64,000 nt of DNA, from positions 34,628-98,627 of the forward strand of contig MU831881.1 of the NCBI GenBank assembly GCA_029204225.1, read 5' to 3'. Below are positions 12,096 through 23,102 of the stretch, one piece after another. Every line of letters begins with the position of its first letter. Within the stretch, counting starts at the first letter, position 1. The translations under genes and the position numbers were made by a program. The notes under the pieces were generated by a model. The model searched no databases, was not told the origin of the DNA, and saw only the letters and a list, made by a program, of their open reading frames with translations. The DNA comes from Diphasiastrum complanatum (lineage: Eukaryota > Streptophyta > Lycopodiopsida > Lycopodiales > Lycopodiaceae).

Positions 12096-12111
12096 CTATT
12101 TTTGTAATAGT

Positions 12112-12597
12112 TTGAATAGAGTCATAAAAGATGAAACATCATTTGTATTGGAAATATTTGGATCCACATGCTCTGTGCATGATCATTCCAATGTAAGGAC
12201 CAAAGATTATCCTATTTCAATGATAGGAATAATGGTAGTGTTTTGCTCTTCAAGTAGAGATTGTAGAATCTACTTGTTTTCCATCAAAGAAGTTGTCAAT
12301 GGTGGAAATGTGATCTTTCAAAAGTGGAAGGTTTGTAAACCTGAAGAAGCACCTTTGGATCAACAACTTATTCAATTCATTGATGGTTTGGAGTCAAGTC
12401 AAGTGGAGGAGCAAGCTCAAGACCCAAGGACTCCAAGAAGGACCTTTAGTATCAAGATGGAGCCATCAAGGCTCAATCATATGGATCAAGCAAGGCAAGT
12501 TGTCTTTGGCAACATTATTTATGCACTTAATATTTTAATTGATGTATCTTCAAGTGCACAAAATGCCTTGGAATCCATGGCTTGGCATGATGTATAG
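12112..12597 (+). CDS. N1 tail ORF, remnant of integrase-RT linker
   Basis: This 161-residue frame, together with the end of the previous one, matches the 255-residue tail ORF of N2. SSSRDCRIYLFS followed by NGGNVIFQKWK resembles the part of copia pol after integrase where FVGYS...KGYR...RDVIFDE usually stands. It ends ALESMAWHDV-stop, which resembles the first residues of the copia RT region. The ORF is thus probably the linker of an ancestral pol cut exactly before RT. One in-frame stop near 12,093 separates it from the upstream part. Confidence 0.6.
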   Translation: MNRVIKDETSFVLEIFGSTCSVHDHSNVRTKDYPISMIGIMVVFCSSSRDCRIYLFSIKEVVNGGNVIFQKWKVCKPEEAPLDQQLIQFIDGLESSQVEEQAQDPRTPRRTFSIKMEPSRLNHMDQARQVVFGNIIYALNILIDVSSSAQNALESMAWHDV

Positions 12598-12785
12598 TTT
12601 TTGAAGTGTGCTACATGACACATTTAGGGAACATCTTGTAAGGGATCAGAGGTGGTGAAAGATCCTTCATGGACATCATTCTCTATTGGAGTCTCAAAAG
12701 TTCCTTGTTTGTAGCTGGATTTTTTAGACACTTCTAAAAGCTCTCATTCATCTATTCTGAGAGTTGTAAATAGATCAAGCTAAAT

Positions 12786-12796
12786 TTGAGGAGGAG
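12786..12796 (+). other. Polypurine tract of N1
   Basis: TTGAGGAGGAG stands directly before the TGTGAAG start of the 3' LTR and primes plus-strand synthesis in LTR elements. N2 has the same tract, inverted, at 50,228-50,239. Confidence 0.8.
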
Positions 12797-12985
12797 TGTG
12801 AAGAATTGTCAAAAATTGACAAATCTAGCTTGATCAAAGACCATGTAGAACATTGTAAATATTGTGTATAATTGGGTTCCACACATGTAAGGACAAGATT
12901 CCACGTGGAAACCCACTCCTAATGTAGGTTTGGTCAAGTCAAGAGAGTTGGTCATGTCTATTTGGTGGTCATCCCTACTTTATAG
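12797..12985 (+). repeat. 3' LTR of N1, truncated
   Basis: It matches the first 189 bp of the 5' LTR with few differences and ends at CTTTATAG. The next base belongs to the LTR of element D, so the end was lost in an insertion or recombination. Confidence 0.9.
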
Positions 12986-13821
12986 TCAGTAACCGAGAAT
13001 AAGTCTGATAATAAGCAGCTCTGCTGATAGTAGTAGCGCAATAGCAATTCTAAAATAAATCTCTAAAAGACTGAACTAGAATGCTCAAGAGAGTTCAAGC
13101 TTGAAAGCTTGATAGAGAGCTAACAACAATACTTTCTGATTGTAAATGATCCACTTGATAAGAGCGCATGAAGCGTTGTGTAATAACACTCAACCCCTTC
13201 ACGATTCACAATAACTTTTCAAATGATTATGAACTTCTTAAAATTGTATGAAATGAACAACTATATATATACTAGGCAAATAGGTCGTCAAATGCAATTG
13301 CCAGTTGGCTGGTGTCCACTGACATTCATCCAGTTCAGAAATTGATTGCTGATAAGTGGTGAAAATTGGCCGTAAATAGTCTGTCTACATAAATGAACCA
13401 AAACTGTCACTCTGCAGAAATGAACTAAAACTACCACAGGCGACAGTGTCACAAAAGGACAACAGTGTCAAATTTATGCGAAAAATGCGACAATGCCCTT
13501 AAATCTCATTCAGGGTTGTCCCACACTTTGCCAGAGTCATTTTGAGGCACTTTGAAAAAAACGAAAAATGCGACTCTATATTTTCACTCGTGATTCCTGT
13601 CAGGCAAAAAATGCAAAAAAGACAACACTGCATTTTTACACGAGATTCCTAATAGGCAAAAAATGTGAGTTGTCAAACTTTGTGTATTTCTGCAGACTGT
13701 GTAAAAACATTTATAAATCTGTAGACCATGTGAAGACACGGGAAAATCTGCAGAATTGCATAAATAATGGATGAAGATTAAAACCGATTAGTCGATTAGT
13801 AAGAAGGAGAATAACCCAACA
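12986..13821 (-). repeat. 3' LTR of element D
   Basis: On the minus strand it starts TGTTGGGTTATTCTCC right after the polypurine tract. Most of it recurs inverted at 21,743-22,439. Inside, a unit of about 54 bp (ATGCGACTC...ATTCCTGTCAGGC) occurs twice, at about 13,566-13,675. Its far end abuts the truncated LTR of N1 and shows no clear CA terminus, so it may be clipped. Confidence 0.8.
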
Positions 13822-13832
13822 CTCCCCCTTAA
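13822..13832 (-). other. Polypurine tract of element D
   Basis: On the minus strand TTAAGGGGGAG directly precedes the LTR start TGTTGGG. Confidence 0.85.
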
Positions 13833-13948
13833 TTTGAATCCTTGAATGCCTTGATCTTCAAACTTAGTTCTACACACAATCTTCTCTGTGCTTCCAAACT
13901 TAATGCTTTGGTAAAAATATCTATTGTCATATCTTGCGTTCTACAGTA

Positions 13949-14545
13949 CTACAATCTGACCTCTTCGTTGAGAGCTTTGCTTATGACGAAATGATACTTC
14001 AGTTCAATGTGCTTACTCCTAGAATGAAATCTAGGATTGGTTGATAAAGCAACGACAATTTGATTATCACAAAATAATGTCGTCGGAGTATATTGATTCA
14101 GACCGATATCTGAGAGTAAGTCCCCCAAACAAATTGCTTCCTTTGTAGCTTGAGAGGTTGCGATATACTCTAATTCAGTGGAAAATAGAGCTATCAAAGA
14201 TTTCTTGCGACTGGTCCAAGAAATTGGACCATTGTTGAGGAAGAATGTAAATCCTGAAGTGGATTTACGAGTGTCTACATCTCCTGCCCAACTTGCATCT
14301 GTGTAACCACTGAGTAAATTGAGTTTGTCATTGCCGACTGCTCCATAACAAATGCAAAAGTTCATAGTAGTTTGAAGATATCTCATGACTCTGATAAGAG
14401 CCTTCCAATGTGTTACACCAGGATTAGTCATAAACTGACTAAGAGAGCTAACTGCAAAAGCTATGTCTGGCCTAATATAGATCATGGCGTACATAAGAGA
14501 TCCTATAATAGAATGGTAAATACTCACACATCTGCTGCTTCCCAT
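13949..14545 (-). pseudogene. Copia RNase H of element D
   Basis: The 198-residue frame covers the end of the RT connection and nearly all RNase H: IRPDIAFAVSSLSQF, GYTDASWAGD with a catalytic Asp, RKSTSGFTFF, STELEYIA with a catalytic Glu, CDNQ with another catalytic Asp, and SRSKHIELKYHF at the end. The domain itself looks intact, but the RT in front of it is not. Confidence 0.9.
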
Positions 14546-15096
14546 GAATTGTTTGGGGAGATTGGTCCTTTGACAATTTGAGACCTGGTTCCATTGGTGA
14601 GAGAGCTAACTTGCAATTAATCATATTATATCTGACTAACATGTTGTAGATGTACCTCTGTTGTGTAATGAAGACCAATTTCTGTTTCTAGTCTTTGTGG
14701 ATTTGTATACCAAGGTAGAAATGCATTTTGCCCAGATCGGTCATGTCGAATTCGGTAGATAGCATTTGTACATCCATTTGCAAATGATAGCAAAAGTCGA
14801 ATAGAAGAATGCTTGACTACTGGACTGAAGGTCTCAGTGTAATCGATGTTGTATACTTGAGAAAATCCTCTGGCGACAAGTCGTGCCTTTCTCCTGTTGA
14901 TGCTTCCATCTGCATTGTACTTGACTTTGAAAATCCATTTGCAATCAACTATGTTTCTGCTAGCAGGTAATTCGGGTGACAATCGTCCATGTCTAGTTCT
15001 TGATAAGAGATGAATACTCTTTATCCATAGCTTCTTTCCAGAGATCTGAATCAGGCTGACTGAGTGCCTCTTGGATAGATGTCGGTTCCTGAACAA
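14472..15096 (-). pseudogene. Copia RT of element D, core deleted
   Basis: The frame ending at 14,626 begins in a shifted linker and has the RT start [27 protein letters not shown] and [14 protein letters not shown]. Shortly after, at NAFLPWY, it jumps to sequence resembling the part after the active site. The block that should hold YVDD is absent. The second frame (14,472-14,678) resumes with [17 protein letters not shown], typical of the post-catalytic region. The polymerase is dead. Confidence 0.88.
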
Positions 15097-16367
15097 GGTA
15101 GGCCGCAGACTCGTCGATATACCTCACAAGTGGTTTGCTAGTCCTTGAAGATCTTCTGGGAAATAGAGGAAGTTGATTATTTCCATCATACTGTAGTTGT
15201 TGAGCTGCAACATCATCATCTTCTGATTCGTCGTTGATTTGTTGTTCGTCAAAAGTAGAAGAGCTTGGACGTTCAATGGGAATAGTCAACTGAAGAACTG
15301 GAAAGTTCAATGTTTCAGGAGAATCTGAAAGGTCGGCTACATGGGAATTGCCTTTTCCTTTGAGGTCTTGAAATTGATCTTGTAGGCTTGATCTGAAGTA
15401 GTGTAGCTGATGAAAATACATTTGATACTTTGGAAGTCGAGTTTCTTCCTGAGATCACAAGGTATTTGCTCAAAAGTAGTACATCCAAAAACTCGTAAGT
15501 TTGATAAAGAAGGTTTGGTACCTGTCCAAATTTCGAATGGTGTTTTGTTTGAGAGACCTTTAGTAGGACATCTGTTCTGAATATAGGTTGATGTTGAAAC
15601 AGCTTCAGCCCAGAAGGTCTTCGGAAGTGTCGCATGTGATAACATGCACTTTGTCGATTCAACTAAGGTTCTGTTCTTTCTCTCAGCAAGACCATTTGAC
15701 TGAGGCGAATAGGAGGTAATGTATTGTTGCTCAATGCCGTTGTTAAGACAATACTCCTTGAATTCGGTGGAGATGTATTTTTTCCCGTTATCTGACCTCA
15801 GTGCTTTGATTTGTTTGCCAGTTTGATTCTCAATCTGCTCTTTGAATTGTCTGAATTTGATGAAAGCATCTCATATTTGTTTAATGAAATAAACAGCCGT
15901 TCTTCTGGATAATTCTTCAATAAAGCTAATGAAATACGCAATAAAGGAGTTTGCATAGGTCCACATATATTTGTATGAACAACATCTAATAGACCTTTTG
16001 CTGCATGCCTATGGTTTGATCTAAAAGGAATCCTAGCCTGCTTTCCAAAGATGCAGCTATGACAGACATGGAGATCGACCTTACTAGAAGGATTGTCGAG
16101 ATCAAGAACCATGGATTGTCTGGACATGTTCAAAATAGATGCATAATTCAAGTGTCCTAAGCGATGATGCCATAGTAATGCTTTATTGACCAGAACAGAG
16201 GTTTTCAAGGCCTGACTAGACTTAGAATAACAATGTGCCAATCTATATAAGTAACTCTGCCTCTTGCCGAGTGCAAGGATCTTATTACTCCTTTCAATAA
16301 TTTTGCGTTGATCAAATTCGAATTCTACCTTATGATTTAAATCTATAATTCTACTTACTGATAACAA
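14993..16367 (-). pseudogene. Copia integrase and linker of element D
   Basis: At 15,798-16,367 the integrase zinc region reads LLWHHRLGHLNYAS with CHSCIFGKQ further on. The later part (about 15,337-15,780) has a broken frame with ISTEFKEYC, SPQSNGLAERKNR carrying the third catalytic residue, and then PKTFWAEAVSTSTYIQNR and LRVFGC. The stretch between the two parts is frameshifted, and the first catalytic Asp region (VHTNICGPM) is followed by a deletion. The linker 14,993-15,421 is acidic and Ser-rich. Confidence 0.85.
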
Positions 16368-16479
16368 ATTTGTAGAGAGTTTAGGAACATATAAGACCTT
16401 TGATAGTAGTTTGAATCGATCATGCTAGAATCACAATCTTATAGTACCTTCACTTTCAATAGTGTGAGTACTATTTTTC

Positions 16480-16900
16480 CAAGATGAACAAATTTCTTCA
16501 TGCTATAAGACATGTAGGAGTTGAAAATCTCACATTGATTGGTCATGTGTTGAGTTGCTCCAGAATCAAGAAACCATGAATCATCCAAAAATGCGCTTTG
16601 TCATTTGACCATGAATGTGCCTTCGTCCACTTCGACCTGGGGAGATGATATTTGCTTGTTGATCCTTTTGCTTGGCTTCATTTTTCGCTTGGAGAATTCG
16701 GCAATCCTTGATCTCAGGGTTACTGCACTTGCAATACCTGCACAACATCTTTTTCTTCGACTGTGGATTTGATGATTGTACTTGACTTTGAGTCAGCTTC
16801 TGATTCATTGCAGCCTTCTTGGAGCTTTTCTACTTCTGTCGCTTAGAGCCTTTGTTGACATATAGAGCTTGAGAGGAGGAACTAGACAAAGTGTCTTGAC
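16480..16900 (-). pseudogene. Element D gag knuckle and protease
   Basis: The minus strand around 16,560-16,600 encodes WFLDSGATQHMTNQ, an intact retropepsin active-site motif (Asp-Ser-Gly). Just upstream on the same strand, 16,581-16,808 encodes a degraded zinc knuckle, CRYCKCSNPEIKDC, in which the usual His is Asn. Most of gag is missing. Confidence 0.75.
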
Positions 16901-17267
16901 TTCTTCTATTGTCTTCTTGCAGCAACATAGTGATAAGGTCTACATTTTAAATTTTCACAAATGACACATCCATTCAGCTTGTCTGCAATAAGACCAGCTT
17001 TACTTTGATAATCCATCTAAAACTTAGTCTGTCGATTGTATCGATGATGCTAAGATGTAGTAATGCCAACAACATGAAATCAATTATCTGATATTGAAAG
17101 GTTGAAAGGAAGAGTTTGATATCAATTTGATATTGCAAAAGATATCAAGTATTAGAGATTTTGCTCTGATATTGAAATAATATTAGGCTCTAATAGAGAT
17201 CACAGGTCTGATATCGTGATAGTTCAAATAAAGAAGTAGTGATCTAGCACTAATACTATGGAAGAAT

Positions 17268-17279
17268 GCTCTGATACCA
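17268..17279 (-). other. Primer binding site next to element D
   Basis: On the minus strand TGGTATCAGAGC follows TTTTTGACA. This is the initiator-Met-tRNA site of copia elements and marks the LTR end at 17,280. Confidence 0.8.
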
Positions 17280-17689
17280 TGTCAAAAATAGGATGGATAA
17301 TGTAATGCGGAAACTTTCTACTTCCAATGCATGACTACGCCTATAAAAAATTGAACAAAGCAGTAGTGATGATAATTATGTTCAATCTTTAGCAACTAAC
17401 TTTGAAATTGCTAGATACTAAGTGATTACATACCCAAATATAAAGTATTGAATTCTCAAACAGTTTCTATCAGTTACAAAAGCAATACAGAGATGCAGGC
17501 ATTCTGACATATACTGAATGCAATAAGAAGATAATATTGATTCCAAAAAATAACATTAAAAAAGTGCTGATTACAAACATATTCTAGCTATGTTTTGAGA
17601 TCCAACAAGCTTGTCCTAGCTTTCATTTCCCCTTACTCATCTAAGATCAAATAGACCAAAAGTCGGATGCCACATCCTGGCTTTTTGGC
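17280..17689. other. Putative 5' LTR remnant, unassigned
   Basis: By position this should be the 5' LTR of element D, but it shares no visible sequence with the LTR at the other end. No coding capacity is seen. Confidence 0.35.
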
Positions 17690-17960
17690 GTCAAATGCAC
17701 ATGATTTTTTTTATGCACATATTCAAAGTTACAAAGGTAAAACCAAATGCTCATGCCAGTATGCGAAGTTGTAGATAAGAGCAAATGCTCATGCTCTCAT
17801 GCTTAGCCATATCACAAAGATAAAAACAAATTCTCATGCTGACATGCTAAGCAAATTCTCATGCTCTCATGCTCAGTCATATCACAAAGATAGAAGCAAA
17901 TGCTCATGTTGGCATGCTCAGTTGTACAAAAAATCAAATGCTCATGCTCACATGCTCAGC
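17690..17960. repeat. Minisatellite with AAATGCTCATGC units
   Basis: Imperfect units of about 30-60 bp repeat the words CAAATGCTCATGC, CATGCTCAG and ATCACAAAGATA at least four times. The array lies directly before coiled-coil copy ii. Confidence 0.8.
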
Positions 17961-18655
17961 CATGTTGAATGACCAAGGGGGACCACTCTAAACCTGTCAG
18001 CAAGCAAGCCTCCAATCCAGTTGTGCTTGAGTTTGACACGTCCTTTTCCATAGAGCAGATGGATGTCCCATAGGGTGAGTCATCTGGGGCTACCACTTCA
18101 CAAGAAATCTCATCCCCAGTGAATCACACTCAAAGGAGACTAACAAGGGCACAACCACGCCAAGTTCCAAAACCATATTCAAAAAACTCTTGAAGAATCC
18201 ATCAAGAGTATGAGGCAACTTTTCTAGATGAGGAGATGCGGGGAGGCTATGTCTTGCCATGCTCTCAAGCCTACATGAAGGGAAAAGAAAAGCATACCAT
18301 CAAGCAGTTGGCATCTCAACCTACATGGTGCAACGTCCTCTTCAAGGACGACAAAAAAATCTTGTTGGAATATTTCAGAATTCCCGGATATCTACGCGTG
18401 GATCCCCATTATCTGTCCATCCCCAACATGAGACATGGCTAGAAAAGAAGGACAACAATGCACTACCTAACTGGCCAATCATTCCCAACTCTAGGGGCTC
18501 GAACAACCAAGCCAACTTCCACATACGCCCTATCCAGAGTAGTTCTACACCAAGCATCGCCATTCGGTCGACCTAACAGTGCGCTGTGGCAGCCCTCAAC
18601 TGTAAGGAACTCTCTTTCCTCAGTCCCTTGAGTTCCATTGGCAACATTCCTTGGT
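17961..18655 (+). pseudogene. Coiled-coil ORF copy ii, C-terminal part 1
   Basis: The plus strand encodes, with stops, a Ser/Thr/Gln-rich linker (ATTSQEISSPVNHTQRR) and then the conserved C-terminal region. The frame 18,236-18,442 reads MRGGYVLPCSQ and later GYLRVDPHYLSIPNM; the matching region of copy iv at 59.0-59.2 kb reads LRGGWVLKF and LRVDPYYMPM. A NWPII word follows at about 18,470 here and at about 58,940 on the minus strand in copy iv. The homologous sequence stops near 18,655, where a foreign insertion begins, and resumes near 20,700. Function unknown. Confidence 0.7.
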
Positions 18656-19473
18656 GACAAAATTTTCAGAATTCACATGTGTGGGGATGATCCACAAGTA
18701 TGATAGATCTTATTAAGCTTTATGATTAGCACAATAATATGATTCTAGATTGAATAGCAAGATCTAGTACAGAACTTATGGCTTAACCACAATCTAGCAT
18801 GCTAAGAATCAGAGAATGATAGCAATGAATCATAAATGAGCAAAAGTACAAGAAATTAGTGTATGAGCATTAGCCTCAACACGAGTTAGAGAGAGAAAAT
18901 GAGAGGGATATCAAGCAAAATTGTTGTAGATCCAAAATGGCATGAGATAGCTACAAAGCTTTGGTTCTTCATAAAAAATTATGAGAATAGCTACACATAT
19001 TTATGGAGTCTGAGGTAGTTCGAGGTAGAACCACATCCATCCACCTTTCAATCACATCTAAAGTGGAAACTAAAGTCTAAGTGACATTTGTCACATCTCA
19101 TGCATGTATCTCTATCTACTTTTCCCAAGTGTCCTAGTTCTAACTAGAATTGTACAAGTCATCATGCATGTGTCCATTTCACTTTGTGCATGCCTTGCAT
19201 GTCACTATGGATCACTTACAATAAATGCATGTGATATGCCACGAGTTTCTACAAGCATATTTTCGCCATTTCTAAGTCTACAATCTATATGCAAGTTGTA
19301 TTCAACCATCTAGACATGTGAAACTCACATAGCTCAAGTTTCATCTAGGCCAAATTTGGCATTTACATTTATTGCTAGAAACCAATGATAAACTTGTTAC
19401 TGTTTACGATTTATTGTTGACAATTGTTACCAGCTGTAAGTAGTTGTGGGCTAGTCTATAGTCACCTACTAGT

Positions 19474-19474
<1 letters not shown>

Positions 19475-19556
<82 letters not shown>
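19475..19556. repeat. Microsatellite (CT)n(TA)n
   Basis: A CT run passes directly into a TA run of about 25 units. Confidence 0.97.
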
Positions 19557-19558
<2 letters not shown>

Positions 19559-20448
19559 GGGGTTCATTATACTCTCTTTTCAGTTAGTGTGATATACAGT
19601 GATTGTGTGCTCTTCCTCCTCCTTATGGTGATTGCTTATGAAGATAGATAACAAGCTGGCCTCAAGTATTCATCACCCAACCATAGCTAGATCCAAGCTC
19701 CAAGCAAGACCTATCTAGCAACCCCTTGCTAACCATAAACAAATCACAAGCATACCGCAACACTCCCTAGCATACTCAAAATCCAAACCCTACTTATGTC
19801 CCATACCATAAGCAAGATCCAAACCTCAAGCATACTACCACAAGAAAGTACTCTACACACTAGTAGCAACACTAGAGCATAAGCCAAGCAAACAAGAGAG
19901 ATCTCTCTCTCCCAATGGGCGCCCTACTACCCTCATATAGATGGCCCATGGACCCCTCAAATGCACTTTGAAGTTCCATGCTCATCCAATGAGAGAGAGA
20001 GAAGCCTAGGGGAGTTAAAGAATCTCCAAGAGCCTCCATAGGCTTATGGAATGTCAAGAGACTCCTTCCATAACCTATGACTCTTTGAATGCCTTTCTTG
20101 TAGGAGTTGGGAACTCAATGGACACCTTAGAAGGGCACCCTCCTACTAGGACCCATTGCCCAAGTTGTGCAAGTATACTTTGGTCCTAGACCAATAAAGT
20201 GATATGGTTCAAGGTTGAGGCCCAAGGTTTAGAAATATAGTCATCCAATGACTTTCTAACACCTCTCTAGGTTCCATACCTCCATCCAAGGCATAGACAC
20301 CTACCTGTCCTTAACCAAGGACACTAGTACCTTAATCTAAGGCACCTACCCTTAATACTAAGGGTACCCCTTATCCAAGGGTCACGTGACTCCATACCTC
20401 TAACTAAGGTATAGTCACTTGCCTGTCCTTATCCAAGGGCACATAACA

Positions 20449-20466
20449 TTCCTTCCCCCTAAACTT
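20449..20466 (-). other. Polypurine tract of the chromovirus fragment
   Basis: On the minus strand AAGTTTAGGGGGAAGGAA directly precedes TGTTATGTGCCC, the apparent start of the 3' LTR. Confidence 0.65.
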
Positions 20467-20660
20467 AAATTTTTCCTTGTAGGAAAAAATTTGGAAAATT
20501 CTTCTGGAGATCAGCCTTCTTTTCCCAGGTATCCTCCTCTTCTGATTTGCCCCTCCACCTGACTAAAAATTCCGGAAGCACTCTACTCCATAGAGTTTTC
20601 TGCCGGCTATTAACAATCGCCTCGGGTTCAGGTGGTCCACTCACGGACTCATCACGACCC
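20465..20660 (-). pseudogene. Chromodomain fragment of a chromovirus integrase
   Basis: The minus strand encodes a stretch ending in a stop at 20,465 with the order expected at the end of a chromovirus pol: PEAIVNSRQKTLWSR, then LPEFLVRWRGKSEEEDTWEK, then LQKNFPNFF. The aromatic and acidic positions of the chromodomain (VRW, TWE) are kept. In these elements the domain guides integration to particular chromatin. The integrase core and everything upstream are missing. Confidence 0.8.
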
Positions 20661-20702
20661 CAACAATTTTTTCCTAGTCTAAAACACTAGGACCAGTTAA
20701 CC

Positions 20703-21017
20703 ATGGCAAGAATCTACTATCGGGCGGCAATGATGGCATCCGAAGCATGTAGCACACATGGAAAGTGGCAACGCTCTCAATGGTTGCCCTGTAGCTCACA
20801 TGTATTTGGGCCACTGAAATATGATACCACTCTACGGGCCCAGGCTATGATAAACTCATCCAAGAAATCAAGAAACACAATGAAGAGCTGGATCTCGAGC
20901 TGCAAGAAGCACTATATTCAAATGAATTGCCATGGGATTGACAACCAAGTAGCAGATCAACAGTGGGTCAGGCGAACCACAACTCCCAGCCAGTTTCTGT
21001 TGGGAATCTATTCTTAG
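20703..21017 (+). pseudogene. Coiled-coil ORF copy ii, C-terminal part 2
   Basis: The 104-residue frame starts MARIYYRAAMMASEA and continues with WQRSQWLPCSSHVF. The matching segment of copy iv (58,493-58,735, minus) reads AHLYFHAAMMGGS and then SKWIVGAHRCFLP, followed in both by a helical tail. The two halves of copy ii (17,961-18,655 and this one) are contiguous in copy iv, which shows that the DNA between them was inserted. Confidence 0.65.
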
Positions 21018-21742
21018 AAAATCACTGAACAAGCTCTCCACATGTTTGAAAATGACATCATGGTTCGCCCCTTGTAAAAACAAAAAAATGTATTTAGAAG
21101 AAAAAAGAGTGCTCCATTCAAAAGGCTTTGAAAATTCTAAAGCACAGACCTAAAGACTATGTAAAGAACAAAAGCCTTGTGTTGCTCATTGCGTCTAGTC
21201 GGTTTGGATAGATTATTGAGATGAGATGTGTGAACAAAGTCATCTCAAATAGAATGCTACATTGAGGAAGCCCGCTTGAGAAGGTTGTTCAAAGCTATCC
21301 TTGGAACAACCCCACACTACATTTCAAATTTGTGACTTGTCAATCTCGAAAAAAAAATGGACGAAGAGCAACCTTAGGAGATATCCTCTTTGCATGATCA
21401 TACATTAGCATTTTCTATACATACAAAAAAAGAATGGTTAAAGTGGGTTCTAAATATTGTATGTTCCCTAATCTAGTATTACAGGAAAGTGATGTGTAGT
21501 CAATTAGTCTCTGTATCTTGCATATCCCCAAAACATAGGAATATCTGCAACCAAGGCTTTGAAGGCCCAAGGACAAGGGCCTTCCCTATCGCAAAGCACG
21601 AAAAAAAGTTGTTTTTACTCTTCCCATTGGTGGTTTTATCCTTCCCCACTTTTTTGACCCTTATGGTAAACTGCATTTCCTTGCCATTTCCTCGTTGCTA
21701 GCATCTGCAGGCGATGGAGTTCCATGCGGGTGATGGAGTTTC
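21018..21742. other. Unassigned DNA
   Basis: No gene, LTR end or repeat could be recognised between the end of coiled-coil copy ii and the start of a D-type LTR. Confidence 0.4.
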
Positions 21743-22439
21743 TGTTGGATTATTCTCCTTCTTACTAATCGACTAATCAGTTTTAATTTTCATCCATTGT
21801 TTATCCAGTTTTGCGGATTTTCCCGTGTTTTTATATAGTCTATGAATTCACAAATGTTTTTACACAGTCTGCAGAGATACACGGAGTTTGAAACAGTGTT
21901 GCATTTTTCGCCTGTAAGGAATTCCTTGTAAAAATGCAGTGTCATCTTTTTCGTATTTTTCGCCTGACAGGAATCATGAGTAAAAATGCAGAGTCGCATT
22001 TTTTCGCATTTTTTCTAAGTGCCTCAAATGTTAAGGAAATGACTCTAGCAAAGTGTGGGACAACCCTAAATCAAATTTAACGGCACCTTCGGGTTTTTTT
22101 TTGCAAAAACCCGACATTGTCGTCTTTTTGCGACACCTTCGCCAGTGGTAGTTTTAGTTCATTTATGCAAAGTGACAGTTCTAGTTCATTTATGCAGACA
22201 GATTGTTTACGGCCAATTTTCACCGCATATCAGCACTCAATTTCTGAACTGGAAGGATGCCAGCGGACACCAACCAACTGGCAATTTTTTGACGACCTAA
22301 TTGCTTAGTATATATAGTTGTTCATATTCATACATTTTTATCAAGTTAAGAAGTTCTGAAATGATGCATCAACATTGTAAATTGTGAAGGGGCTGAGTGT
22401 TATTACACGACGCTTCATGCGCTCTTATCAAGTAGATCA
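21743..22439 (+). repeat. D-type LTR fragment, inverted relative to element D
   Basis: It starts TGTTGGATTATTCTCCTTCT and follows the LTR at 12,986-13,821 in opposite orientation, including two copies of the internal 54-bp unit and CGCTTCATGCGCTCTTATCAAG near its end. It is cut at 22,439 by the LTR of the N-like element. Confidence 0.88.
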
Positions 22440-23090
22440 TGTGAAAGATTCAACTAGTTTCATCACATTTTGCAATATTTCCATATTTGGCATATTGAGG
22501 CCAAAACTTGTTTTAGACTTAGAGGTTGACTTTTCAAAGTTCATTAGTCTAAATTTCATTTGAATAAACACTTTTCTGAAAGTGTGGGAAAGATAGAATG
22601 CGAGTTTGAGTAGATTCAATTTGAATAAGTTGGGTACATTGAATCTAGACCCAAAATTGGTAGGGTTTGCATTTTGGTGGGAAAGCCAAGTGGCCAAATA
22701 GGGTTTGGACCTGTTATAAAAGGATGTAACTCATGGAGAGAGTCATCTTCTCTCTTCTCTATCCCATTTCATGCTTATACATGGTTCTCTTGGGTTCTAC
22801 TATCCATTGGTGCACTATCTTGGTGATTGCTTGCAATTCTATGTGTAGAATGATCTATATTTTTTATTTTTGGATCCACACGTGTGAAATACAGTAGCTT
22901 GCTGGTTTTGTACGGAAAGAAACAGTACATAATCATTTCATTCAAGTTTGATCAAGTTCTATTAGTGTTTGCATCTCAAATTGTGTGTAGATGCTGATTT
23001 TTCTACATTGATGAAATTGGTAGTGTATTTCTCTTTCTAACCAAAGATCATTCAAGTAGATTGGATCTTAAGGATCTGAAATCTTTCACA
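22440..23090 (+). repeat. LTR of an N-like copia element
   Basis: It begins TGTGAAAG and ends CTTTCACA, a perfect 8-bp inverted terminal repeat, and is followed at once by a primer site. Its ends resemble those of the N family, and it contains the same ACACGTGTG word, but most of the sequence is diverged. Confidence 0.85.
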
Positions 23091-23102
23091 TGGTATCAGA
23101 TC
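23091..23102 (+). other. Primer binding site of the N-like element
   Basis: TGGTATCAGATC directly follows the LTR end; the last bases differ from the usual TGGTATCAGAGC. Confidence 0.8.

Larger units (their letters stand above)
9111..12985 (+). mobile_element. Non-autonomous copia-derived element N1
   Basis: The element has a 701-bp 5' LTR, an initiator-Met-type primer site, gag, a CCHC knuckle, a protease, a remnant of the integrase-RT linker, a polypurine tract and a truncated 3' LTR. RT and RNase H are absent: the last frame stops where RT should begin. A second copy, N2, lies on the minus strand at 49,525-54,056 with the same gene content, so the truncated form is a family property and was probably mobilised by proteins from a full copia element. 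The 3' LTR is cut at 12,985, where the LTR of element D begins, so no target duplication can be checked. Confidence 0.88.
12986..17279 (-). mobile_element. Copia element D, defective
   Basis: Read on the minus strand it runs from a primer site at 17,268-17,279 through gag knuckle, protease, integrase, RT, RNase H, polypurine tract and 3' LTR. Gag is mostly missing, frames are shifted in integrase, and the RT catalytic core is deleted. The sequence beyond the primer site (17,280 onward) does not resemble the 3' LTR at 12,986-13,821, so the two ends may come from different elements or the 5' LTR was replaced. Confidence 0.85.
18656..20700 (-). mobile_element. Chromovirus (Ty3/gypsy) 3' end inserted in copy ii
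   Basis: On the minus strand, part of a chromodomain (20,465-20,660), a polypurine tract (20,449-20,466) and an LTR running from 20,448 to lower coordinates can be recognised. The rest of pol is missing. The far end of the LTR is not clear; 18,656-19,400 may be a separate insertion. Both edges interrupt one protein-coding region, which dates this insertion after the coiled-coil ORF. Confidence 0.6.

Noticed and set aside
13000-17280. Element D as a complete copia with paired LTRs
   Set aside because: The sequence after the primer site at 17,268 does not resemble the LTR at 12,986-13,821, so the ends do not pair.
17690-17960. CRISPR-like array
   Set aside because: Units are irregular and adjoin without unique spacers, and the context is a plant nuclear genome.
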